A stretch of 64,000 nucleotides of DNA from Aurantibacter crassamenti (GTDB lineage: Bacteria; Bacteroidota; Bacteroidia; Flavobacteriales; Flavobacteriaceae): positions 248,001 to 312,000 of the forward strand of contig NZ_JAFBGM010000002.1 in assembly GCF_016811105.1 (NCBI RefSeq). Direction: 5' to 3'. Positions 42,002 to 49,651 of the stretch are shown one piece after another. The number at the start of each line of letters is the position of its first letter. Within the stretch, counting starts at the first letter, position 1. The position numbers were made by a program, and so were the translations under genes. Below the pieces are notes generated by a model, which saw nothing but the letters and a program-made list of their open reading frames with translations, was not told the DNA's origin and ran no database searches.

Positions 42002-42806
42002 AAACTAAAGTAGCGATTACAATACAGTGGTCACTCGCATAATTTTCGCATAATACTTCATAATCTAACACCTGCCATTTTTCTGGCATGTTATACAAAA
42101 TATGATCTAAGTCGACTCGTGGGTCATCTGCAGGCCATGTATTTTTAAAAGCCGATTTATGGTTAGTTTTAGTAAATTTAGACTTAAGAATTTGCAAGGT
42201 ATTACTATCGACCCCATCATTTAAATCACCAACAATTAGCGTTGGATATTTTGTATTTTTCAAACCTACTAAAATAGCGTTTGCCTGCATTTTTCGGTCA
42301 GTATCGTCTTTCTGATGGTCTAAATGTGTTGCAACAAATTGAATTGTATTGCCCTTATCCGTTTTAACTCTAGTGATGAGTGCTGCCCTTGGTTCTGAAT
42401 TTTCTAAATGTGGTAATGCTAAATTCTCACTACCAACAAAAGTATATTTTGAAAGCACAGCTTCACCATATTCACCACCATCATAATACATAGCCCTTGC
42501 GAATAATGAGGTCATCTTAGTTCGATACCCTATTTCAGTTGGCAAATCATACTCTTTTGCACGTGCAGTCTTAAAATCAACTTCTTGCATTGCCACTAAA
42601 TGCGGTTTATACGTATTGATTACACCAGCAATAGTATCTAGATTAAAATCATTTCTAACCGTTGCACCATGCAGAATATTGAAACTCATCACCCGTAACG
42701 TATCAGGCGAACTTTGAGATTTAACTTCTAATTGTATAAAAAAAACCACTAATGCTAATGCATATAGTGGTTTTCTATAATTTTCAAATAAATAATGTTT
42801 AGACAT
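41991..42806 (-). CDS. Secreted endonuclease/exonuclease/phosphatase-family protein
   Basis: 271 residues with a signal-like hydrophobic stretch (about 13-30). EEP motifs are complete: MSFNILHG, MQEVDFKTAR (metal Glu), GDLNDGV (Asp/Asn), DLDHILYN and SDHCIV. Could act on nucleic acids, phosphoinositides or other phosphodiesters in the periplasm; relatives are often annotated metal-dependent hydrolases. It starts one base after the glmM stop, so the two are one transcript. Confidence 0.85.
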   Translation of the reverse strand: MSKHYLFENYRKPLYALALVVFFIQLEVKSQSSPDTLRVMSFNILHGATVRNDFNLDTIAGVINTYKPHLVAMQEVDFKTARAKEYDLPTEIGYRTKMTSLFARAMYYDGGEYGEAVLSKYTFVGSENLALPHLENSEPRAALITRVKTDKGNTIQFVATHLDHQKDDTDRKMQANAILVGLKNTKYPTLIVGDLNDGVDSNTLQILKSKFTKTNHKSAFKNTWPADDPRVDLDHILYNMPEKWQVLDYEVLCENYASDHCIVIATLVFTP

Positions 42807-42807
42807 A

Positions 42808-44196
42808 TTAAATTCCAGCTATTTCTTTGATTTCAGAAATAATACGATCACCTAAATCATTAGCTTCTTGTTGGCTTTTAGCTTCTGTATAAATTCTGAT
42901 AATCGGTTCTGTATTAGATTTTCTTAAATGTACCCAATTCTCAGCAAAGTCAATTTTCACGCCATCAATAGTTGAAATATCCTCATTTTTATATTTTTCA
43001 GCCATGCCTTTTAAAATAGCATCAACATCTAAACCGGGAGTCAATTGTATTTTTTTCTTCCCCATAAAATACGATGGATAGCTGGCTCTTAGTTCAGCAA
43101 CAGTACCGCCTTTTTCCGCCATCAACATTAAAAATAAAGCTGTACCCACTAAAGAATCTCTACCGTAATGGCTTTCTGGATAAATAATACCACCATTACC
43201 TTCACCACCAATAATGGCATTGTTTGCCTTCATTTTAGTCACAACATTTACTTCACCTACAGCCGATGCTTCATAGGTACCTCCATGCTTTTCAGTAATA
43301 TCGCGCAATGCTCTAGATGACGATAAATTAGAAACAGTATTTCCTTTGGTCTTACCTAATACATAATCAGCACATGCAACTAAAGTATATTCTTCACCGA
43401 ACATTTCACCATCATCACTAATAAAAGCCAAACGATCGACATCAGGATCTACTACTATACCGAAATCGGCTTTTTCTTTTAACACCAATTCACATATATC
43501 ACCCAAATGTTCTTTTAAGGGCTCTGGGTTATGCGGAAAATGACCCGTAGGATCACAATATAATTTTACAACTTCTACCCCTAATTCTTCAAGTAATTTA
43601 GGAATAGCAATTCCACCTGTTGAGTTAACACCATCTACAACAACCTTAAATTTGGCTTTTTTAATAGTATCGGCATCAACTAGCGGTAAATTTAAAACTT
43701 CATCAATATGAATATCGATATAAGCATCGTTTTTTAAAATTTCTCCTAAATCATCAACTTCTGCAAAATCAAAATCTTCTCTTTCCGCTATCTCAAGTAT
43801 TTTAGCACCTTGGGCAGCATCAAGAAATTCACCTTTTTCATTTAATAACTTCAATGCATTCCACTGCTTAGGGTTATGACTTGCAGTAAGAATGATGCCC
43901 CCATCAGCATTTTCAAGAGGAACAGCTATTTCAACTGTTGGAGTAGTTGAAAGTCCCAAATCTATAACATCAATTCCGAGGCCTACCAAAGTAGAAACCA
44001 CTAAATTCTGAACCATTTCGCCAGACAAGCGTGCATCTCTACCAATAGCTACCTTTAATTTATCTTTTTTTGAATACTCTTTAAGCCAAATACCATAAGA
44101 AGCTGCAAATTTCACAGCATCAAGCGGAGTTAAGTTATCTCCGGGTTTTCCGCCAATGGTTCCTCTTATTCCTGAAATCGATTTTATTAATGTCAT
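42808..44196 (-). CDS. glmM: Phosphoglucosamine mutase
   Basis: 462 residues. Phosphoserine loop TASHNPKQWNALK with Ser106; metal site DPDVDR; sugar-binding GEGNGG and phosphate-binding RKSNTEPIIR loop. The GlmM reading is favoured over phosphomannomutase because this is the short form with a GlmM-like active loop, but family boundaries are soft. It converts glucosamine-6-P to glucosamine-1-P for peptidoglycan and LPS. Confidence 0.85.
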   Translation of the reverse strand: MTLIKSISGIRGTIGGKPGDNLTPLDAVKFAASYGIWLKEYSKKDKLKVAIGRDARLSGEMVQNLVVSTLVGLGIDVIDLGLSTTPTVEIAVPLENADGGIILTASHNPKQWNALKLLNEKGEFLDAAQGAKILEIAEREDFDFAEVDDLGEILKNDAYIDIHIDEVLNLPLVDADTIKKAKFKVVVDGVNSTGGIAIPKLLEELGVEVVKLYCDPTGHFPHNPEPLKEHLGDICELVLKEKADFGIVVDPDVDRLAFISDDGEMFGEEYTLVACADYVLGKTKGNTVSNLSSSRALRDITEKHGGTYEASAVGEVNVVTKMKANNAIIGGEGNGGIIYPESHYGRDSLVGTALFLMLMAEKGGTVAELRASYPSYFMGKKKIQLTPGLDVDAILKGMAEKYKNEDISTIDGVKIDFAENWVHLRKSNTEPIIRIYTEAKSQQEANDLGDRIISEIKEIAGI

Positions 44197-44271
44197 AGGT
44201 ACGTGTAATTTTTGTGCAAATATACAAGTACCAATATTATTCCGTCAGAACTAATTTGTAAATTCGACCAT

Positions 44272-44856
44272 ATGAATTTTTTAGCCCATATATACCTCTC
44301 TTTCGGTGATGACCAAATCAGTATAGGAAACTTCATTGCTGATAGTATTCGCGGAAACAAATACAAACATCTACCGGAACAAATTCAAAAAGGTATAATG
44401 CTGCATCGAAAAATAGATACTTATACTGATGCGCATCGCATTCCGAAGATGAGTAGCAAACGGCTACATAAAAACTATAGTCATTACAGTATGGTTATTG
44501 TTGATATATTTTACGATCATTTTTTAGCTAAAAATTGGGCGAAATATTCTGATGTGCCTTTAGATGTATTTGTTGACAGATTTTATGACCTTTTAGAAGA
44601 TAATTTTGAAATATTGCCACATGGCGTACAGCATATGATGCCCTATATGATTACGGATAACTGGCTGTATAACTATTCTAAAATGGAAGGAATTGGCAGG
44701 GTTTTAAACGGAGTAAATAGAAGAACAAAAAACAAGTCTAAAATGAACTTTGCAATTATAGACCTTGAAGAACATTACGATGAATTTGAACAAGAATTCA
44801 CAGATTTTTTTGAAGAATTAAGAGTTTATGCAAAGCAAAAATTTATCTCACTTTAA
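44272..44856 (+). CDS. acpH: Acyl carrier protein phosphodiesterase (AcpH, DUF479)
   Basis: 194 residues from the ATG at 44272 (MNFLAHIYLS, the exact family start); an upstream in-frame start at 44212 adds 20 unrelated residues. Conserved: GNFIADSIRG, GIMLHRKIDTYTD, YSHYSMVIVDIFYDHFLA; these His and Asp residues hold the metal. It removes phosphopantetheine from holo-ACP. A short reading of DUF479 proteins as AcpH rests on family knowledge. GGT follows 33 bases on. Confidence 0.83.
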   Translation: MNFLAHIYLSFGDDQISIGNFIADSIRGNKYKHLPEQIQKGIMLHRKIDTYTDAHRIPKMSSKRLHKNYSHYSMVIVDIFYDHFLAKNWAKYSDVPLDVFVDRFYDLLEDNFEILPHGVQHMMPYMITDNWLYNYSKMEGIGRVLNGVNRRTKNKSKMNFAIIDLEEHYDEFEQEFTDFFEELRVYAKQKFISL

Positions 44857-44889
44857 GGTGAATTAAGACCTATAAACAAACTACCAAAT

Positions 44890-46575
44890 ATGAGAAAAGC
44901 ATTCTTGATTTCCTTTACGATAGTATTATTTCTCAATTGCAAAAAAGCTCCAATAGTACCTACAGGTTTGGTAACCCAAAAGGCAATGGTAGTTTCTGCA
45001 AGAGTAGAAGCTTCAAAAATAGGTTCTGATATTTTAAAGCAAGGCGGCAATGCTTTCGACGCTATGATTGCTACAGAAATGGCCTTAGCTGTAGCCTATC
45101 CATTTGCTGGAAATTTAGGTGGTGGCGGTTTCATGGTGTATCGCAAAGCAGATGGCACCACAGGAGCAATTGATTATAGAGAAAAAGCACCACTTTCAGC
45201 GCATGCAGATATGTATTTAGATTCTACCGGAAATGTAATTCCTGAAATGAGCACTGTTGGTGCAACTGCAGTAGGAGTACCTGGCACTGTTGCCGGTGTG
45301 TTTGAAGTACATAAAAAATTCGGAACGCTACCTTTTGAAACAATCTTAAAACCGGTAATAGCTTTAGCTGAAAGAGGGGTAGTTGTAACTGAAAAACAAG
45401 ACAGTCGTTTAGAGAGTTACCGAGAAATTATTTTAAAGGTAAATGGCGATAGTTTGGCTTTTCCTTTGGTTTGTAAGGCAGGTGACACTATAAAATATGA
45501 TGCCTTGGCAAATACATTAAAACGTATTGCAAAAAATGGTCGTGACGGTTTTTACAAAGGTGAAACGGCTACAAAACTTGCTGCATTTATTCAACGTAAA
45601 GGCGGTTTTGTCACTGTGGAAGATTTGGCTAAATATGAAGCAAAATGGCGTATTCCCATCGCTTTTAATTATAAAGATCTCAAGATTATTTCAATGAGTC
45701 CACCCAGTAGCGGAGGTTTCACAATTAATCAAATATTTAAAATGATGGAACCCTATGATGTTGCATCTTTTGGTCATAATTCTGAAAAAACTGTACAATT
45801 ATTTACTGAAGCTTCAAGAAGAGCCTATGCGGATCGAAATTATTATTTGGGCGATCCTGATTTTGTAACTATTCCGCTAGATGAATTACTAAGCGATTCA
45901 TATTTAGAAGACCGAATGAAAAGTTTCTCATGGAATAAGGCGACAAAATCGGCCGATGTTTCCCATGGAAACGTTGAAATTGTAGAAAGTATGGAAACTA
46001 CCCACTACTCTATTGTAGATTCTGAAGGAAATGCTATTTCTGCAACCACAACAATTAATGGAGGCTATGGTTCAAAATTATATTCCAATGAATTGGGATT
46101 CTTTTTAAATAATGAAATGGATGATTTTAGTGCGAAACCAGGTGTGCCAAATATGTTCGGACTTGTTGGTGCAGAGGCGAATTCTATTGCTCCGGAAAAG
46201 CGAATGCTTAGTAGTATGACTCCCACTATAATAGAAAAAAATGGTGAATTATATATGGTAGTTGGTACGCCAGGTGGTTCAACAATTATTACGGCGGTAG
46301 CACAAACCATACTTAACGTATATGAATTCAATATGAGCATGCAAGAAGCTGTTAATGCACCTCGTTTTCATCATCAATGGCTTCCTGATGCGGTCATTTT
46401 TGAACCAGAAGGCTTTCCATTAGAACTTAAAGAAAATCTTAAAACTAAAGGCTACTTAATTAATGAAGAACGCACACCAATTATTGGTAAAGTAGATGCT
46501 ATTCGCGTATTGCCTGATGGCAGCCTAGAAGGCGGCGCAGATAAAAGAGGAGACGACACTGCAGTAGGATTTTAA
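44890..46575 (+). CDS. ggt: Gamma-glutamyltransferase
   Basis: 561 residues. Lipobox-like FLNC (Cys17) suggests a lipoprotein. Autocleavage site and nucleophile Thr in ETTHYSIVD is intact; GGNAFDAMIA, GNLGGGGFMVYR and MSPPSSGG are family marks. It splits glutathione and transfers gamma-glutamyl groups in the periplasm. Followed by a membrane-anchored protein only 4 bases later. Confidence 0.95.
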   Translation: MRKAFLISFTIVLFLNCKKAPIVPTGLVTQKAMVVSARVEASKIGSDILKQGGNAFDAMIATEMALAVAYPFAGNLGGGGFMVYRKADGTTGAIDYREKAPLSAHADMYLDSTGNVIPEMSTVGATAVGVPGTVAGVFEVHKKFGTLPFETILKPVIALAERGVVVTEKQDSRLESYREIILKVNGDSLAFPLVCKAGDTIKYDALANTLKRIAKNGRDGFYKGETATKLAAFIQRKGGFVTVEDLAKYEAKWRIPIAFNYKDLKIISMSPPSSGGFTINQIFKMMEPYDVASFGHNSEKTVQLFTEASRRAYADRNYYLGDPDFVTIPLDELLSDSYLEDRMKSFSWNKATKSADVSHGNVEIVESMETTHYSIVDSEGNAISATTTINGGYGSKLYSNELGFFLNNEMDDFSAKPGVPNMFGLVGAEANSIAPEKRMLSSMTPTIIEKNGELYMVVGTPGGSTIITAVAQTILNVYEFNMSMQEAVNAPRFHHQWLPDAVIFEPEGFPLELKENLKTKGYLINEERTPIIGKVDAIRVLPDGSLEGGADKRGDDTAVGF

Positions 46576-46579
46576 TATT

Positions 46580-47290
46580 ATGAAACTATTTAAAAAATTA
46601 CTGAAAATTGCTAGTGTCTTGTTAGGACTTATTTTTATAGGATTCTTAGCTGTGTACCTTATTTATAATCAACCATTACCCCAATCAGAACAAGGAGTCC
46701 ATGCTGATGTCTTAGCCGAAAAAATGTTGACTGCCATAAATTATGATTTGTACCAACAAACACGTTTTTTAGAATGGTCTTTTGCTGGTGGAAAACACAA
46801 TTATAAATGGGACAAAGAAAATGGGGAAGTACTAGTCAAATGGGAGGACATTGAAGTTATTCTTAATCTCAATAAAACTTCAAAAAGCACAGCTACAAAA
46901 AACGGAAAGCCATTAAATAATGAACAATCAGTAGAAACGGTCGATACAGCTTTAGACTATTTCAATAATGATTCATATTGGTTGGTTGCTCCATTTAAAA
47001 TTTTTGATAAGGGAACCACTCGTAGTATTGTAAAATTAGAAGATGGGTCAGATGGATTACTTATTACATATTCAACTGGTGGTTCTACTCCAGGGGACTC
47101 ATACTTATGGAAATTAAATGCGAATGGTTTTCCTGAAAGTTATAAAATGTGGGTAAAAATTATTCCGATAGGTGGCCTTGAAGCCACATGGAATGATTGG
47201 AAAAAAATGGAAAATGGCCTATTATTACCAGTAAGGCATAAAATTGATAAAATGACGCTCGATATGGGCGAAGTAAAAGCCTATAATTAA
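46580..47290 (+). CDS. Membrane-anchored protein downstream of ggt, unknown function
   Basis: 236 residues. One N-terminal membrane helix (about 10-30, VLLGLIFIGFLAVYLIY) then a periplasmic domain without recognised family. Repeated features: many Trp/Tyr (WSFAGGKHNYKWDKENG, YKMWVKIIPIGG) and a lipid-binding-like beta pattern ending KKMENGLLLPVRHKID. The 4-base gap to ggt indicates one transcript. Not a pseudogene: open and complete. Confidence 0.72.
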   Translation: MKLFKKLLKIASVLLGLIFIGFLAVYLIYNQPLPQSEQGVHADVLAEKMLTAINYDLYQQTRFLEWSFAGGKHNYKWDKENGEVLVKWEDIEVILNLNKTSKSTATKNGKPLNNEQSVETVDTALDYFNNDSYWLVAPFKIFDKGTTRSIVKLEDGSDGLLITYSTGGSTPGDSYLWKLNANGFPESYKMWVKIIPIGGLEATWNDWKKMENGLLLPVRHKIDKMTLDMGEVKAYN

Positions 47291-47329
47291 TAGCATCCTT
47301 TTAAAAGAACACTATAAATAATTCTAGAA

Positions 47330-47758
47330 ATGAAAATTGAAATACTACGTCATGATGTTATCAATAATGACATCCAACAACAAGTTAAAGATTTATTTAA
47401 TGAACTGAATTCCAACATCAAACAACTATCATTAACAGAAACACTTAAAAACAATAACAATATTGTTTTGGCTGTTTGTAAAGAGGATAATACTCTTATT
47501 GCAATGGCAGCAATGGTTACCTATAAAGTTATCTCTGGTCATAAAGGTATGATTGAAGATGTTATAGTTAGCGGAAATCAACGCGGTAAGGGTTTGGGTA
47601 GAAAACTAATGGAAAAACTACTTGATGAAGCTAAAAATATGGAGCTGAATGAAATTATATTATTCTCTGGCCACCATAGAACAGCTGCTATTAGCTTATA
47701 TAAAAGCCTAGGATTCCAATTAAAAGACAGCGGACTTTACCGTTTAATATTTGATTAA
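47330..47758 (+). CDS. GNAT-family N-acetyltransferase
   Basis: 142 residues. GNAT core: beta-4 MIEDVIVSGNQRGKGLGRKL holds the acetyl-CoA Q/RxxGxG/A motif, preceded by IVLAVCKEDNTLIAMAA and followed by IILFSGHHRTAAISLYKSLGF. Substrate unknown; small amino or peptide donors are usual. The 3' end overlaps the S24 repressor gene by 4 bases in convergent orientation. Confidence 0.9.
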   Translation: MKIEILRHDVINNDIQQQVKDLFNELNSNIKQLSLTETLKNNNNIVLAVCKEDNTLIAMAAMVTYKVISGHKGMIEDVIVSGNQRGKGLGRKLMEKLLDEAKNMELNEIILFSGHHRTAAISLYKSLGFQLKDSGLYRLIFD

Positions 47759-48519
47759 CTCGCTTGTTGTTTGGTAAACTGACTCTTTAATTCTTCCATA
47801 GACTCTTGCAATTGTTTTAGAAGTCCATTTTCAGTAGTTGCATCCACCCCAAAGGTAATTTTACTACTCACCTCCCATATTTCTTGAATTTGAAAAGGTT
47901 TTATTTCATACGGCGGATATGCCTCATTCAACGAGACCAAAGTCACATTATTAGAATTGGGCTTACGAATAACTTTCTTTACAAGTACAGCATCCTCTAA
48001 GACCACTACATACATTTTATTAGCACTAACATCGTCTATATGCTCAATTGCTTTTGAAATTACCCACTCACCAGGTTTTAAATTAGGCACCATACTATCA
48101 CCTTCAACTTGAAAACCTCTATAAGAGGCATTTCTAAACTCCGGAATTGGCAAGTCAAAAGCAGGCAACTCACGATACCAACTAACATCTTGTATATTCT
48201 GCGGATAACCTGCAGCCGCTTTTGCATTAACCAACACTATATTTTCATTATCAGATGAATCAACCGTAATTACCTTAGGTATTACACTTGTTTTTGAAGT
48301 TTCTAAATGTTGTTGTTCGCTAGCACCAAACAACCAAAGCGGGTTAATTTTAAATTGTTTTAAAAGCTCTGCTACTACCTTACCAGAAAGTTTGGTACGC
48401 CCTCTTTCAATATCGGCAGTAGTAGTTGAAATACCCAACAATTTCGCAAATTCTGCCTGCGTATACCCCAATTCTCTTCGCACATCAGTAAAGCGCTTAA
48501 GTGTCAATTCATTTTCCAT
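47755..48519 (-). CDS. LexA-like repressor: XRE HTH plus S24 peptidase
   Basis: 254 residues. HTH in residues ~10-45 (YTQAEFAKLLGISTTTADIERG). A linker holds the Ala103-Gly104 pair (KAAAGYP), the usual self-cleavage site. S24 domain: Ser142 (VEGDSMVPNLKPGEW) and Lys181 (DAVLVKKVIRK). So RecA-stimulated autocleavage, as in LexA and phage repressors, is predicted. It is divergent from the TIGR03915 gene, with three dyads between them (48675-48725) that are likely its operators. Confidence 0.85.
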   Translation of the reverse strand: MENELTLKRFTDVRRELGYTQAEFAKLLGISTTTADIERGRTKLSGKVVAELLKQFKINPLWLFGASEQQHLETSKTSVIPKVITVDSSDNENIVLVNAKAAAGYPQNIQDVSWYRELPAFDLPIPEFRNASYRGFQVEGDSMVPNLKPGEWVISKAIEHIDDVSANKMYVVVLEDAVLVKKVIRKPNSNNVTLVSLNEAYPPYEIKPFQIQEIWEVSSKITFGVDATTENGLLKQLQESMEELKSQFTKQQAS

Positions 48520-48674
48520 ATAAAGAATATTATTTTGTCATTTCGGCTAAAGCGGAAACCATACTATGAATCTATAGAATTAACTAAAGTCACAAAAACA
48601 ATTAAATATCAACTACTTGCCTTTGAAAACTTACTAAATCGACTCATTTGAATACTCTCAAAGATAGTAAATTA

Positions 48675-48725
48675 GGAATATATCCAAAATATTTATGGAT
48701 TATTTCCATAATTAGGAATATTTCC
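48675..48725. promoter_or_regulatory. Three dyad operators between the S24 repressor and TIGR03915 genes
   Basis: GGAATATATCC (48675-48685), GGATTATTTCC (48697-48707) and GGAATATTTCC (48715-48725) fit the dyad GGAWTATWTCC. Centres are 22 and 18 bases apart, about two helical turns, suiting cooperative dimers. They end 53 bases before the ATG at 48779. A repressor binding here could control both genes. Confidence 0.65.
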
Positions 48726-48778
48726 ATATTTTTGGATTAATTACATAATAGCACTATTATTCACTTTAATTACAAGTT

Positions 48779-49555
48779 ATGGCAGATTCAAGAATTTTAA
48801 TTTATGATGGAAGTTTCAATGGGTTTCTAACAACTGTATTCATGGCTTTTGAATTAAACATGCCAATAACTGATATTCAAAAGAACTCAACTACTGAAAA
48901 TGGCCTTTTTGTGCAAACCAAAACAATTTTCACAAACCTTGACAAAGCGAAGCGTGTGTGGAATGGAGTTCAAAAAAAGAGCAATACTGCAATCAAGAAT
49001 ATTTATTTCGCCTTTCAAAGTGAATCAAAAGGTATTGAACTGATTCTTTATAAGTATATCAGAAATATGTATGACCAGCAAGAAGTCTTTCCTGAAGCAT
49101 TATCAAACCCTATTGAATTAAAAATTGAGCTAATTGCGAAAAATGTCAGTCGTGAAAAACAACGAGTTGAGGCATTTGCACGTTTTCAAAATACCCAAGA
49201 TCATATTAAGTTTATTAACCTAGAGCCTAATTTTGACATCTTACCTTTAATATCAAAACATTATCGTTCGAAGTACAATGAACAAGAATGGTTGATTTAC
49301 GATATTAAACGCAATTATGGAATTTTCTATGATTTAGAAAAAGTAGAAATCATTTCACTTGATTTACAAGAATTCTATTCCAATAATAATTATTCAAAAG
49401 GATTATTATCTGAATTAGATTATAATTCTCTAGAAGTATTTGACAATTACTTCAAGTCTACATCCGTTAAGGCATTAATTAATAAAAAACTTCTTCATCA
49501 AAAAGTATCTGAACCTAAACATGAGAAAACGCAGTTAAAGCGAGAAGCAGTATAA
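48779..49555 (+). CDS. TIGR03915 (DUF4130) family putative DNA repair protein
   Basis: 258 residues. N-terminus ILIYDGSFNGFLTTVFMAFE matches the family signature; the middle has NLEPNFDILPLISKHYRSKY and WLIYDIKRNYGIFYDL. Members are usually next to a TIGR03916 radical-SAM DNA modification/repair protein; none is adjacent here. Cytoplasmic, no signal. Activity unknown; the link to repair rests on the family name, the S24 repressor and the neighbouring uvrA. Confidence 0.82.
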   Translation: MADSRILIYDGSFNGFLTTVFMAFELNMPITDIQKNSTTENGLFVQTKTIFTNLDKAKRVWNGVQKKSNTAIKNIYFAFQSESKGIELILYKYIRNMYDQQEVFPEALSNPIELKIELIAKNVSREKQRVEAFARFQNTQDHIKFINLEPNFDILPLISKHYRSKYNEQEWLIYDIKRNYGIFYDLEKVEIISLDLQEFYSNNNYSKGLLSELDYNSLEVFDNYFKSTSVKALINKKLLHQKVSEPKHEKTQLKREAV

Positions 49556-49606
49556 TTCATAAAAAGTAATTGATGAAAACAAATATGTAATAAATACACT
49601 CAGGTT

Positions 49607-49635
49607 TTTGGTTACCGCTCAAAACCATACCTTTG
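49607..49635 (+). promoter_or_regulatory. Bacteroidetes-type promoter of uvrA
   Basis: TTTG at 49607-49610, 17 bases, TACCTTTG at 49628-49635 (perfect TAnnTTTG); the ATG at 49652 is 16 bases further. So uvrA can be made independently of the TIGR03915 gene. Confidence 0.65.
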
Positions 49636-49651
49636 CGGTTTTGCCAAATTC

